From JACVRU01 sp040902725 (GTDB lineage Bacteria; Actinomycetota; Thermoleophilia; Gaiellales; Gaiellaceae): 64,000 nt of DNA. The notes below the pieces were generated by a model, which saw nothing but the letters and a program-made list of their open reading frames with translations, was not told where the DNA came from and did not search any database. Both the position numbers and the translations under genes were made by a program. Numbering within the stretch: position 1 is the stretch's first letter; every line of letters starts with the position of its first letter. Of this stretch, positions 1 to 8,364 are shown piece after piece. Location of the stretch: the NCBI GenBank assembly GCA_040902725.1, contig JBBDWU010000038.1, forward strand, positions 1-64,000, in the 5' to 3' direction.

Positions 1-73
1 TCTTGACCTGGCGCTGGCTCTTGCCGCAGAAGCTGCAGAGGAGCTGCTCGTTGCCTTCGCTCGGGCGGGCCAT
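1..73 (-). CDS. clpX: ATP-dependent Clp protease ATP-binding subunit ClpX (N-terminal fragment)
   Basis: Only the first 24 codons are in the window; the gene runs off the left edge. They encode the start of the ClpX zinc-binding domain, with the first Cys pair visible as CSFCGKS (Cys13 and Cys16). ClpX is the AAA+ unfoldase that recognises tagged substrates and feeds them to ClpP. It starts at ATG, 39 nt after the clpP stop, in the usual tig-clpP-clpX order, which supports the call despite the short length. Confidence 0.9.
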   Translation of the reverse strand, partial: MARPSEGNEQLLCSFCGKSQRQVK

Positions 74-112
74 CAGTCTCCTTTTACCTCGAAATCGCTC
101 CGCCGGGAAGTG

Positions 113-697
113 TCATCGGTGTTCGATGACCTCGTCGATGATCCCGTAGTCCTTCGACTCCTCGGCGGTGAGGAAGTAGTCGCGCTCCATGTCCTTGCTG
201 ACCTTGTCGAGCTCCTGGCCGGTGTGCTTGGAGATGATTTCCTCGATTCGGCGCTTGATCCCGATGATCTCGCGCGCCTGGATCTCGATGTCGGTCGCCT
301 GGCCCTGGAAGCCCGACGCGACCTGGTGGATGAGAATCTTGGCGTTCGGCAGCGCGAACCGCTTCCCTGTCGCGCCGCCGGCGAGCAGGAGCGCGCCCAT
401 GGACATCGCGATGCCGATGCAGATCGTCTGCACGTCGGCGCGGATGTACTGCATCGTGTCGTAGATCGCGAGCCCCGCGTAGACGGAGCCCCCCGGCGAG
501 TTGATGTACACCATGATGTCCTTGTCCGGGTCCTCGGACTCGAGGTGGAGCAGCTGGGCGACGATCAGGTTCGCGATCTGGTCGTCGACGGGCGTCCCCA
601 GGAAGACGATCCGCTCGTTCAGAAGGCGGGAGTAGATGTCGAACGAGCGCTCCCCGCGCGAGGTCTGCTCGATCACCATGGGAATCAACGGGCTCAT
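113..697 (-). CDS. clpP: ATP-dependent Clp protease proteolytic subunit ClpP
   Basis: This 194-residue protein is the barrel-forming serine peptidase of the Clp system and acts in the cytoplasm with ClpX or ClpA/C. The catalytic triad reads Ser99 (in GIAMSMGA), His124 (in LIHQ) and Asp173 (in ERDYF). The length is typical of a mature ClpP and there is almost no propeptide. The ATG overlaps the tig stop as ATGA, so the two genes are translationally coupled. Some actinobacteria carry a second clpP; none is visible here. Confidence 0.97.
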   Translation of the reverse strand: MSPLIPMVIEQTSRGERSFDIYSRLLNERIVFLGTPVDDQIANLIVAQLLHLESEDPDKDIMVYINSPGGSVYAGLAIYDTMQYIRADVQTICIGIAMSMGALLLAGGATGKRFALPNAKILIHQVASGFQGQATDIEIQAREIIGIKRRIEEIISKHTGQELDKVSKDMERDYFLTAEESKDYGIIDEVIEHR

Positions 698-2046
698 GCT
701 GGCTCCTTGCTGCCGGGGGTCCACAACTTTGTCTCCGTCGTCGGCTTTTCCTGCTCGGGGGTCCAGATCGCGTCGCGCGCCTCGGCGAGCTCCGGCGCGA
801 TCGGCTTGACGTCCGCGGCGAGCCGGTCGAGCGCCTTCTGCATGCGCAGGTCCTCGCGCAGCGCGCGGTCGCCGCCGTGCCGGAAGAGCTCCTCGACGAT
901 CGGGCCGGGATCGTGTCCCTCGGCCTCCGCCTGCTCGGCAACGAGCTCGCGGATCTCGTCGTCGGCGACCTCGATGCCGAGCCGCTCGGCGAGCGCCTCG
1001 AGCACGATCTCGCGCGCGACCGAGCGGGACGCCTCGGCCTGCAGCCTGGCGACCAGCTCCTCGGGCGGCTGCCCCGTGAGCGCCAGGTAGGTGTCGAAGT
1101 CGACGCCGCGGCGCTCTACGGACCGCACGAGCCCGTTCAGCAGCTCGCGCGTGCGCGCGTCGACCAGCGGCCCCTTCGGCTCCACGCGGGCGGCCTCGAC
1201 GAGCTTGTCGACCGCGGCTGCGCGGAACATCCCGTCCGCCTCCGCCTCGAGCTGCTCGCCCAGGCGGGCCTGGACCTCGGCGCGCAGCTCGTCGAGCGTG
1301 GCGAACTCCGTCGCCGCCCGGGCCAGCTCGTCGTCGAGCGGCGGCAGGACGCGCTCCCTCAGCTCGTTCACGACCACCTCGACCGAGCGGCTGGTGTCGT
1401 CGGCGAGCTCGAACTCGACGGACTTCGACTCGCCGGCGCGCATGCCGACCAGGGCCTGTTCGATCTCCTCGACGAGCCGGCCGGAGCCGAGCTCCACGAC
1501 GTAGTCGCGCTGCCCCTCGCCGGAGGAGTCGAGGAGATCGACGACGACGGTGTCGCCTGGCTGCGCAGGCCGGTCCTCGACCGTCACCAGCTCGGCCACG
1601 CTCGCCCGGACGGCGTCGAGCTCGGCCTGGATCAACTCGTCCGGGACGGTCGGGTCCGGACGGGGAACCTCGAGCGTTGTCCAATCGGGCAACTCCGGCT
1701 TCGGCTGGACGTCGACGGTCGCGGTGAAGCTCCAGCCCTCCCGGTCGGAGGTGGGAAGCTCGAAGTCGAACTCGGGTTGTGCGACGGGCCGCAGGCCTTC
1801 GCGCGCGGCGGCCGTCCAGAACCAGCCGCCGATGTGGCTCTCGACCGCCTCGGCGAAGATGCGCTCCTTGCCGACGCGCGAGACCAGCACGGGCATCGGC
1901 ACCTTGCCCTTGCGGAAGCCCGGGATCTTGACCTGCGTCGCCAGGTCGGAGGCGGCGTGCTCGACGGCGTGCTCCACGTCGCCGCGGGGCACCTCGACCG
2001 TCAGGCGGACCTTGTTCTCGGCCACCTCCTCCAGCTGGGTCTGCAC
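694..2046 (-). CDS. tig: Trigger factor (ribosome-associated chaperone and prolyl isomerase)
   Basis: The gene encodes a ribosome-bound chaperone of about 450 residues. The N-terminal ribosome-binding signature GFRKGKVP lies at residues 43-50. An FKBP-like PPIase segment follows (around residues 150-235, beginning RPAQPGDTVVVDLL), then a helical C-terminal chaperone domain. I chose the GTG at 2046 because it gives MQTQLEEV, matching the usual trigger factor N-terminus; an in-frame GTG at 2067 would add seven residues. Its stop overlaps the clpP start and a tRNA-Leu lies just upstream on the same strand. Confidence 0.93.
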   Translation of the reverse strand: MQTQLEEVAENKVRLTVEVPRGDVEHAVEHAASDLATQVKIPGFRKGKVPMPVLVSRVGKERIFAEAVESHIGGWFWTAAAREGLRPVAQPEFDFELPTSDREGWSFTATVDVQPKPELPDWTTLEVPRPDPTVPDELIQAELDAVRASVAELVTVEDRPAQPGDTVVVDLLDSSGEGQRDYVVELGSGRLVEEIEQALVGMRAGESKSVEFELADDTSRSVEVVVNELRERVLPPLDDELARAATEFATLDELRAEVQARLGEQLEAEADGMFRAAAVDKLVEAARVEPKGPLVDARTRELLNGLVRSVERRGVDFDTYLALTGQPPEELVARLQAEASRSVAREIVLEALAERLGIEVADDEIRELVAEQAEAEGHDPGPIVEELFRHGGDRALREDLRMQKALDRLAADVKPIAPELAEARDAIWTPEQEKPTTETKLWTPGSKEPA

Positions 2047-2099
2047 GAAGCCGTTGTACCAGACCACCTTCGCCTGGGGCCGGGCCGCCCGAGGGCGAT

Positions 2100-2183
2100 G
2101 CGGGCGGGAGGACTCGAACCTCCAATGAGCCGAAGCCCAACGGGACCTAAACCCGCCGCGTCTGCCAATTCCGCCACGCCCGC
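2100..2183 (-). tRNA. tRNA-Leu (anticodon TAG)
   Basis: An 84-nt class II tRNA with acceptor arms GCGGGCG/CGCCCGC, a GG-containing D loop, a long variable arm and T arm GGTTCGAGTCC. The anticodon stem GCGGG/CCCGT closes the loop TTTAGGT, giving anticodon TAG. It lies immediately upstream of tig on the same strand. Confidence 0.95.
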
Positions 2184-2206
2184 GCGGGTGACAGGATAGA
2201 CGCCCG

Positions 2207-2545
2207 ATGCACCGGGTCATCCGCGCCGGCGAGCTGCCTCCGAGCCCGGGGGGCACCGTGACCTTCGAAGGCGAGCCCTACGGCTCGGGCGTCTCGTTCT
2301 TCCTCGTCCACAACGAGCCCGGCGCCGGCCCCGACCTCCACTGCCACCCGTACTCGGAGACGTGGATCGTCCGCAACGGCCGGGCGAGCTTCACGGCCGA
2401 CGGCGAGGAGCTCGAGGCGGGCCCCGGCGACATCCTCGTCGTCGGCCCGGAGACGCCCCACAAGTTCAAGAACCTCGGGCCCGACCGGCTCGAGCTCGTC
2501 TGCATCCACGACTCGCCGCGCATGATCCAGGAGAACCTGGAGTAG
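2207..2545 (+). CDS. Small single-domain cupin protein
   Basis: A 112-residue single-domain cupin. The metal-binding set is visible as His45, His47 and Glu51 (HCHPYSE) with His85 (PHKF) in the second motif. Such proteins bind a divalent metal in a beta-barrel and may be isomerases, dioxygenases or sensors; the substrate cannot be read from sequence. It is divergent from tRNA-Leu and starts only 23 nt away, so its promoter must be very short or overlap the tRNA promoter. It appears monocistronic. Confidence 0.85.
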   Translation: MHRVIRAGELPPSPGGTVTFEGEPYGSGVSFFLVHNEPGAGPDLHCHPYSETWIVRNGRASFTADGEELEAGPGDILVVGPETPHKFKNLGPDRLELVCIHDSPRMIQENLE

Positions 2546-2662
2546 CAAGCGGCCCCGGGAGGATTCAGACTTCCCTGCAAATCGTGATCGTTTCGCCGCC
2601 GAGGTCTGCACCGTGGTTTGCACTGTGTCGCATGAAATCGCGCGTTCTGCACGCGTGACGCC

Positions 2663-2698
2663 TTCGCCACGCTCCCATCTTCGGCGGGAGTGGGCGAA
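2663..2698 (+). other. Imperfect stem-loop before the LuxR/TPR regulator gene
   Basis: In the 164-nt gap after the cupin gene, TTCGCC at 2663-2668 and CTCCC at 2672-2676 can pair with GGGAG at 2686-2690 and GGGCGAA at 2692-2698. The hairpin ends 11 nt before the GTG start of the next gene and could mask its ribosome binding site or serve as an operator. The gap around it is AT-richer than the genes. I see no other gene in it. Confidence 0.3.
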
Positions 2699-2709
2699 AC
2701 TGGGGTGAC

Positions 2710-4371
2710 GTGCCCGATGCGATAACGACGCCTGAGGATCTGATAGTCCGGGCGAACGAGGCGCTCGCCCGCGCCGACTGGGATGGAGCCCGCGCGCTCT
2801 TCCTGCAGGCGCTCGAAAAGGGCGAGACGCCCGAGGCGCTCGAGGGGCTCGGCCGCGCATCCTGGTGGCTCGACGACGCCGACGCCGTGCGCGACGCGCG
2901 CGAGCGCGCGTACAGGCTCTACCGCGAGCGCGGCGACGTCCGCGGCGCGGCCCGGGTCGCGCTCGAGCTCGCCGAGGACGCGCTCGTCTTCCGCGCCGAG
3001 GAGGCCGTCTCCAACGGCTGGACAGAGCGCGCGCGCCGCCTGCTCGACGGCGTCGAGCCGTCCCCTGAGCACGGTCTGCTCGCGGTCCGCGACGCGTTCT
3101 TCGCTCTCTTGCTCGGCGGCGACACCGACGCCGCGCGCACGCGAGCCGCGGACGCGATCGAGCTCGCGCGCCGCTTCCACGAGGTCGACCTGGAGATGCT
3201 CGCGCGCTCGATCGAAGGCGCCGCGCTCGTGGCCGCGGGCGAGGTCGCCGAGGGGATGCGCCGGCTGGACGAGGCGACGGCGGCGGCGACCGGCGGGGAG
3301 ATGCGCGACCTGGAGCTGATCGGGCAGACGTGCTGCTGGATGATCTACGGCTGTGAGCGCGTGCGCGACTTCGACCGCGCGGCGCAGTGGTGCGACCGGG
3401 TGCAGGAGTTCTGCCGCCGCTTCGGCCTGGGCTACCTGCTCGCCGTCTGCCGCACGCAGTACGCGACGGTGCTGACGGCGCGCGGCGACTGGAACGGCGC
3501 CGAGGTGGAGCTCCTCGCCGCCGCGGAGCAGCTTGCGCAGCGGCCGGGGCAGGCGGTCGACGCAGTCGTCCGGCTCGGCGAGCTCCGCCGCCGGCAAGGC
3601 CGTCTAGAGGAGGCCGCCGCGCTCTTCGACGAGGTGGAGTTCCTCGCTGAGGCGCAGGCGGGGCGGGCCGCGCTCGCGCTCGACACGGGCGACGCGGCCG
3701 GCGCCGCCGACTCCGCCGAGCGGTTCCTCCGCCAGCTCGCGGAGACGGACCGGACGCAGCGGGCGTACGGACTCGAGTTGCTTGCACGGGCGCGCGCGGC
3801 GCGAGGCGAGCTGGACGCCGCGCACGCCGCCCTCGCCGAGCTGGACGAGCTGGCGAGGAAGATCGGCACCGACTTCTTCCGCGCCGGCGCCGCGTTCGCC
3901 GGCGGCGCCGTCGCGGCCGCGGCGGGCGATACCGACCGGGCACGCCGGCTCCTCCAGGACGCCGTCGACCTCTACGGACGCCACGGCCTCCCGTACGAGG
4001 CCGCCTCGGCGCGGCTCGCGCTCGCCGAGGTCCTCGCCTCCGAGAGGCGGCGCCCGGAGGCCGCTGCCGAGGCGGGCCGAGCAGCGCAATCGCTCGAGGC
4101 GATCGGCGCGGGGCCGCGGGCCGAGAGCGCGAGGGAGCGGGCGGCGTCGTATGAGACCGCAGCCGCCGGCGGCCCGGACGCGCTCACACGGCGCGAGTCC
4201 GAGATCCTCCGGCTCGTCGCCGAGGGCCTGAGCAACAAGCAGATCGCGGCACGCCTCACGCTCAGCGAGCACACGGTGCACCGGCACGTGGCGAACATCC
4301 TCGTCAAGCTGCGCCTCTCCTCCCGCGCCGCCGCCGCGGCATACGCGGCGAAGCACGGCCTGACCGAGTAG
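2710..4371 (+). CDS. LuxR-family transcriptional regulator with TPR-like helical repeats
   Basis: This is a 553-residue cytoplasmic regulator. Residues 1-480 are Ala/Arg/Glu-rich alpha-alpha repeats resembling TPR/MalT-type helices. Residues ~488-553 form a LuxR-type helix-turn-helix (TRRESEILRLVAEGLSNKQI, then SEHTVHRHVANIL). There is no N-terminal ATPase P-loop, so it is a truncated LAL-type regulator rather than a full MalT. It starts at GTG. A strong hairpin and then a methyltransferase and a multidrug-type exporter follow on the same strand, so it may regulate them; that is inference. Confidence 0.85.
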   Translation: MPDAITTPEDLIVRANEALARADWDGARALFLQALEKGETPEALEGLGRASWWLDDADAVRDARERAYRLYRERGDVRGAARVALELAEDALVFRAEEAVSNGWTERARRLLDGVEPSPEHGLLAVRDAFFALLLGGDTDAARTRAADAIELARRFHEVDLEMLARSIEGAALVAAGEVAEGMRRLDEATAAATGGEMRDLELIGQTCCWMIYGCERVRDFDRAAQWCDRVQEFCRRFGLGYLLAVCRTQYATVLTARGDWNGAEVELLAAAEQLAQRPGQAVDAVVRLGELRRRQGRLEEAAALFDEVEFLAEAQAGRAALALDTGDAAGAADSAERFLRQLAETDRTQRAYGLELLARARAARGELDAAHAALAELDELARKIGTDFFRAGAAFAGGAVAAAAGDTDRARRLLQDAVDLYGRHGLPYEAASARLALAEVLASERRRPEAAAEAGRAAQSLEAIGAGPRAESARERAASYETAAAGGPDALTRRESEILRLVAEGLSNKQIAARLTLSEHTVHRHVANILVKLRLSSRAAAAAYAAKHGLTE

Positions 4372-4379
4372 CCCCGACT

Positions 4380-4418
4380 GGCCCGTCCGGGCCATTTCGC
4401 AAGTTGGCCCGGACGGCC
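4380..4418 (+). terminator. Stem-loop after the LuxR/TPR gene
   Basis: Arms GGCCCGTCCGGGCCA (4380-4394) and TGGCCCGGACGGCC (4405-4418) pair almost fully around a 10-nt loop. No T-run follows, so it may be a GC-type terminator or a regulator-binding palindrome ahead of the methyltransferase gene. Confidence 0.5.
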
Positions 4419-4487
4419 GAAGCGGGCGGCGCTACCCCAGGCGCACTGTTCTCGGGGACGGAGACACTCACGGCACGGGAGGAAACA

Positions 4488-5288
4488 ATGGCTCCAACCG
4501 CAATAACCACCGGCACCGCGCCGCTGCAGGGCGAGCTCTGGGGGGCGCGGCCCCGCGGCTGGGCGGAGCAAGAGGTTCAGCAGCGCCCGCTCTACGAGCA
4601 CGCCCTCCGCAGCCTCGGGATCCGGGAAGGCACGGCCGTGCTCGACGTCGGCTGCGGCGCCGGGTTCCTCTGCCGCCTGGCCGCCGCGGCCGGCGCGGGC
4701 GTGACCGGCATCGACGCCGCCGAGACGCTGATCGAGATCGCGAAGGAGCGGGTCCCGGAGGGCGAGTTCCACGTCGGCGACCTGCAGTTCCTGCCCTTCG
4801 CCGCCGACGCATTCGACGCCGTCACCGGCTTCAACTCGTTCCAGTACGCGGCCGACCCCGCCGCCGCACTTCGCGAGGCGGGTCGCGTCGCGAAGCCGGA
4901 CTCGCCGGTCCACGCCGTCGTGTGGGGCAGGGAGAACCGGACCGAGCTCGCCGCCATCCTGCGCGCGCTGCGGCCCCTGCTCCCGCCGGCTCCGCCGGAC
5001 GCGCCCGGCCCGTTCGCGCTTTCCGAGGAAGGAGCGCTCGAGGCGCTCGTGCGGCAGGCCGGCCTCGAGCCCCTCGACGACGGGTACATCGAAGCCGCCT
5101 TCGAGTATCGCGACGAGGCGGCGCTCCTGAGCGCGACGCTCGCTTCCGGGCCGGCAACGCTCGCGATGAGGACATCCGGTGAGGACGCCGTCCGCGAGGC
5201 CGCGCTCCAGGCGGCCGCTCCCTTCCGCACCGCGGACGGCGGCTACCGGATCGAGACCGAGTGGCGCTACGTCACGGCGCGCAACTGA
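4488..5288 (+). CDS. SAM-dependent class I methyltransferase
   Basis: A 266-residue Rossmann-fold methyltransferase. Motif I is VLDVGCGAGFLC (about residues 47-58), the acidic ribose-binding loop is GIDAAE, and motif IV is FDAVTGFNSFQY. The start is fixed by GGGAGGAAAC directly before ATG 4488, although the frame is open further upstream. A DHA2-type exporter follows 21 nt later, so the pair probably forms an operon. The substrate is unknown; a small hydrophobic molecule that is methylated and exported would fit the context (inference). Confidence 0.88.
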   Translation: MAPTAITTGTAPLQGELWGARPRGWAEQEVQQRPLYEHALRSLGIREGTAVLDVGCGAGFLCRLAAAAGAGVTGIDAAETLIEIAKERVPEGEFHVGDLQFLPFAADAFDAVTGFNSFQYAADPAAALREAGRVAKPDSPVHAVVWGRENRTELAAILRALRPLLPPAPPDAPGPFALSEEGALEALVRQAGLEPLDDGYIEAAFEYRDEAALLSATLASGPATLAMRTSGEDAVREAALQAAAPFRTADGGYRIETEWRYVTARN

Positions 5289-5309
5289 CGAGTCAGGAGG
5301 AGATTGATG

Positions 5310-6881
5310 ATGTCTGAGAGCACCACAGCTCCCCAGGCAGGCCGGAAGGAATGGATCGGCCTCGCCGTCATCGCCCTTCCCTGCCTGCTCTACTCGCTCG
5401 ACCTGACCGTGCTGAACGTGGCCGTGCCGCAGCTCAGCGCGGACCTGCAGCCGAGCAGCTCGCAGCTGCTCTGGATCATCGACATCTACGGCTTCCTGGT
5501 CGCCGGGTTCCTGATCACGATGGGCACGCTCGGCGACCGGATCGGCCGACGGCGGCTGCTCATGTTCGGCGCGTTCGCGTTCGGCGCCGGCTCGCTGCTC
5601 GCCGCGTTCTCGACTAGCGCCGAGATGCTCATCACGGCCCGCGCGCTGCTCGGCGTCGCGGGGGCGACGTTGGCGCCGTCCACCTTGTCGCTGATCTTCA
5701 ATATGTTCCACGACCCGCAGCAGCGGACGTTCGCAGTCGGCGTCTGGATCGCGAGCTACTCGGGCGGCGCGGTGGTGGGGCCGGTCATCGGCGGGCTGCT
5801 GCTCGAGTTCTTCTGGTGGGGCTCGGTCTTCTTGCTGGCGGTGCCGGTCATGGCGCTGCTGCTGGTGCTGGGGCCGGTGCTGCTGCCGGAGTTCCGCAAC
5901 CCGAACGCGGGCCGGATCGATCTCACGAGCGTCGTCCTCTCGCTCGCCAGCGTCCTGACCGCAGTCTACGGGCTGAAGGAGATCGCGAAGGACGGCGTGG
6001 AATGGCTGCCCGTGCTCTCGATCCTCGCCGGCATCGTCCTCGCCGTCGCGTTCGTCAGCAGGCAGAAGAGGCTCGCCGAGCCGCTGCTCGACCTCGACCT
6101 CTTCCGCATCCCCGCCTTCAGCGCCTCCCTCGGCGCGTATGCGCTCAGCTTCGGCGTCATGTTCGGCGGCTACGTGTTCGTCCTCCAGCACCTCCAGCTG
6201 GTCCTCGGCTACTCGCCGCTCGGCGCCGGTGCCTGGATGGTGCCGTCCGGCATCGGCTTCGTCCTCGGCGGGATCGTGACGCCGCCGCTCGTGAAGCGGC
6301 TTCCCCCGGGCCTCGTGATGGCGGCCGGGCTCGCGCTCGCGGCCGTCGGCTTCGGTGGACTCGCCACCGTCCACGAGACCTCCTCGACCGCCTTCGTCGC
6401 ATTCACGTTCGCAGTGCTCGCCTTCGGCGTCACACCCGTCTTCACGCTGGCGACGGACCTGATCGTGGGCGCGGTCCCGCGCGAGCGCGCCGGCGTCGCC
6501 GCGAGCGTCTCCGAGACCGGCGCCGAGTTCGGCGGCGCGATGGGTATCGCCGTCTTCGGCAGCATCGGGGTGGCCGTCTACCGCGGCCGGCTCGAGGACA
6601 GCATCCCGGCCGGGGTGCCGCCCGAGCAGGCAGCGGCCGCGCGCGACACGCTCGGCGCCGCGAACGAGGCGGCGGCGCAGCTGCCCGGCGACCTCGGCGC
6701 CGCGCTACTCGCGGCCGCGAACGACGCGTTCGCAGCCGGCCTGCAGATCAGCGCTGTGATCGGCGCCGTTCTGCTCGCGGCACTAGCCGTCGTCGTCGCG
6801 GCGCTCGTCCGGCACGTTCGCCCCGCGGCTGCAGTCGAAGCGCAGGCCGAGGCAGCCGGCGTCCCCGTGCCCGCCTCCTGA
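5310..6881 (+). CDS. MFS transporter, DHA2 (EmrB/QacA) family, 14 TMS
   Basis: A 523-residue proton-antiport drug/metabolite exporter. It starts with a short polar N-terminus and then TMS1 with the DHA2 signature LDLTVLNVAVPQL. The motif A loop GTLGDRIGRRR lies between TMS2 and TMS3, and motif C-like glycines (SGGAVVGPVIGG) are in TMS5. About 14 hydrophobic segments are present, and the C-terminal tail is Ala-rich. GGAGGA at 5297-5302 favours ATG 5310 (7-nt spacing) over ATG 5307 or TTG 5304. It is probably co-transcribed with the upstream methyltransferase. Confidence 0.92.
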   Translation: MSESTTAPQAGRKEWIGLAVIALPCLLYSLDLTVLNVAVPQLSADLQPSSSQLLWIIDIYGFLVAGFLITMGTLGDRIGRRRLLMFGAFAFGAGSLLAAFSTSAEMLITARALLGVAGATLAPSTLSLIFNMFHDPQQRTFAVGVWIASYSGGAVVGPVIGGLLLEFFWWGSVFLLAVPVMALLLVLGPVLLPEFRNPNAGRIDLTSVVLSLASVLTAVYGLKEIAKDGVEWLPVLSILAGIVLAVAFVSRQKRLAEPLLDLDLFRIPAFSASLGAYALSFGVMFGGYVFVLQHLQLVLGYSPLGAGAWMVPSGIGFVLGGIVTPPLVKRLPPGLVMAAGLALAAVGFGGLATVHETSSTAFVAFTFAVLAFGVTPVFTLATDLIVGAVPRERAGVAASVSETGAEFGGAMGIAVFGSIGVAVYRGRLEDSIPAGVPPEQAAAARDTLGAANEAAAQLPGDLGAALLAAANDAFAAGLQISAVIGAVLLAALAVVVAALVRHVRPAAAVEAQAEAAGVPVPAS

Positions 6882-6900
6882 GGACGTGGCGACGCACCTA

Positions 6901-6930
6901 CGCAGGACCGGACGAGCGTCCGGTCCTGCG
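6901..6930 (+). terminator. Perfect 13-bp hairpin after the MFS gene
   Basis: CGCAGGACCGGAC at 6901-6913 pairs perfectly with 6918-6930 around a GAGC loop, 20 nt after the exporter stop codon. A second small palindrome, CTCGGGCCCGAG, follows at 6933-6944. There is no T-run, but position and strength fit transcription termination. Confidence 0.6.
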
Positions 6931-7011
6931 GCCTCGGGCCCGAGATCCGGGGGCAGCACCGGGGTCTGCACGTGTCGGCGGATCCAGAGTTCTCCCGGAC
7001 GCGTGACCGTT

Positions 7012-7128
7012 GAATTCATGCGGTTTCTCGCCCCGTCATGACCGCGAGAATGGCCCTTGAATGGCCCCGCAATCGCGGTTCGTTGCACGCCGAACCCTAG
7101 GAATCATGCGGTTCTGCGCCATGCATGA
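7012..7128. repeat. Degenerate 28-30 nt direct repeat next to the tRNA cluster
   Basis: Two related copies, 7012-7041 and 7101-7128, share GAAT, CATGCGGTT and CATGA in the same order with small indels, 59 nt apart. They fill most of the AT-richer gap between the exporter terminator and tRNA-Arg. No gene is visible in the 255-nt gap 6882-7136. Confidence 0.4.
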
Positions 7129-7136
7129 AGACGGAG

Positions 7137-7209
7137 CGGCCCCGGGAGGAGTCGAACCTCCGCACGTGGATTCGAAGTCCACCGCTCTGATCCGCTGAGC
7201 TACGGGGCC
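7137..7209 (-). tRNA. tRNA-Arg (anticodon TCG)
   Basis: A 73-nt tRNA with acceptor GGCCCCG/CGGGGCC. The anticodon stem GTGGA/TCCAC closes the loop CTTCGAA (anticodon TCG), and the T arm reads GGTTCGACTCC. It lies on the same strand as the adjacent tRNA-His, 16 nt away. Confidence 0.95.
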
Positions 7210-7225
7210 GGGCGTCGCGTCGAGG

Positions 7226-7299
7226 GGTGACCGATGGGACTCGAACCCACAACCACCGGGACCACAACCCGGGGCTCTACCAATTGAGCTACGGCCACC
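7226..7299 (-). tRNA. tRNA-His (anticodon GTG)
   Basis: A 74-nt tRNA including the encoded G-1 (7299) diagnostic of tRNA-His. The acceptor is GTGGCCG/CGGTCAC with discriminator C. The anticodon stem CCGGG/CCCGG closes the loop TTGTGGT, giving anticodon GTG. Confidence 0.95.
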
Positions 7300-7344
7300 G
7301 CGTTCCCGAAGAATAGCCGGGCCGCGCCTCTATTCTTCAGGCGC

Positions 7345-7416
7345 GCGCCTGTAGCTCAGTGGAAGAGCGGCGGCCTTCTAAGCCGCGGGTCGGAGGTTCG
7401 AATCCTCCCAGGCGCA
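7345..7416 (+). tRNA. tRNA-Arg (anticodon TCT)
   Basis: A 72-nt tRNA with acceptor GCGCCTG/CAGGCGC. The anticodon stem GCGGC/GCCGC closes the loop CTTCTAA (anticodon TCT), and the T arm reads GGTTCGAATCC. It is convergent with the cupin gene that ends 16 nt downstream. Confidence 0.95.
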
Positions 7417-7432
7417 TTCGTGTTGGGTCGGG

Positions 7433-7924
7433 TCAGCCGAGCAATTCGGCCCCATGTGCCTTGGCTATCGTCGCGATCCGCTCCAGGTCCGGTTCCTCCT
7501 CGGACGGCGGGGGCAGGGTGTGGGTGCGGGCGGGCTCGCTCATTGCAATGACGAGATCCTCGAAGCCGGCGGGGGTGCAGATGAACAGCATCCTGCAGCC
7601 TGCGTCGCCGACGGTGTAACGGTGCGGGATGTCGCGTGGGCCGAAGGCGTAGTCGCCCGCGTGCGCCTCGATCGTCGCGTCGCCGACCTCGAACGTGACG
7701 TCGCCGTCGAGGACCCAGAACGCCTCGTCCTCGCGATGGTGAACGTGCAGCGGCGCCTCGGCACCGGGAGGTTCGGTCATCTCGACGATCGTCATCTGCC
7801 CGCCGGTGTCCGCGGCGGTCGCCTTGATCACGGCGAGGCCGCCGAACCACCAGCGCGCGTCGCCCTCGTCCCTGCGAACCGTCACCGGCTTCAGCGCCGG
7901 CGCCTGATTGGCCTGCTGCGTCAT
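7433..7924 (-). CDS. Cupin domain-containing protein
   Basis: A 163-residue protein with one cupin domain. Metal ligands are predicted at His60, His62 and Glu67 (HVHHREDE) and His101 (IPHRY). The start ATG 7924 is set by a perfect AAAGGAGGA sequence just upstream and overlaps the stop of the preceding NTF2-like gene (ATGA). This fold with a metal site often belongs to quercetinase- or oxidase-like enzymes, but the substrate is not predictable. The pair is divergent from a LuxR regulator. Confidence 0.85.
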   Translation of the reverse strand: MTQQANQAPALKPVTVRRDEGDARWWFGGLAVIKATAADTGGQMTIVEMTEPPGAEAPLHVHHREDEAFWVLDGDVTFEVGDATIEAHAGDYAFGPRDIPHRYTVGDAGCRMLFICTPAGFEDLVIAMSEPARTHTLPPPSEEEPDLERIATIAKAHGAELLG

Positions 7925-8274
7925 TGCTCCTCCTTTGCGGTTGTGCTTTCGAGAGACAGGAGGGCGATCGCGTACCGCCAAGCGCCGTCGCTTCCGCGAC
8001 GCGCCACGTTGATGCCGCGATCCGCGACGACGAGGGCGGTATCGCGCGCTTGCAGGATCCGCCGCGGATCGGCGACGTACACGCGCTCACGTTCCCACAT
8101 CGCCGTCGCGAACCGCGCGATCTCGTCACCGCCGCGTGCCTCCTGCGGATGATCGCCCGCGATGAGCACCGCCCCGTCCTCGAACAGCTGGGTCAGCGCC
8201 TCGCGGTCGCGGGTCACGAACGCGTCTTCGAACAGCGTCTCGAGCTCCTCGGGCGTGCGCGCTCCTGGTCTCAT
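7921..8274 (-). CDS. SnoaL/DUF4440-like (NTF2-fold) protein
   Basis: A 117-residue single-domain protein with the NTF2-fold pattern seen in DUF4440/SnoaL-like proteins: an N-terminal helix with LETLFEDAFVTRDREAL, then GAVLIAG and a C-terminal WRYAIALLSLE strand. The start is ATG 8274; a TTG directly before it would add one residue. The first gene of a two-gene operon with the downstream cupin, with a 4-bp overlap. Family members include ketosteroid-isomerase-like enzymes; the role here is unknown. Confidence 0.75.
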   Translation of the reverse strand: MRPGARTPEELETLFEDAFVTRDREALTQLFEDGAVLIAGDHPQEARGGDEIARFATAMWERERVYVADPRRILQARDTALVVADRGINVARRGSDGAWRYAIALLSLESTTAKEEQ

Positions 8275-8364
8275 CAAGACGCGAAACTAGCCGCGGCCGG
8301 AAGGGCTGTCGCTTCCAGAAAGCTGGTATTTCGCCGCCGCGGCAAATGGCCGTACCATCGCGGT

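Noticed and set aside
84..941. Open frames in other registers over clpP and tig
   Set aside because: They show only low-complexity Arg/Ser-rich translation and conflict with the conserved ClpP and trigger factor products.
3972..6374. An 800-residue minus-strand open frame across the methyltransferase and MFS genes
   Set aside because: It is a shadow of the plus-strand genes, Arg/Gln/Asp-rich and without recognisable domains.
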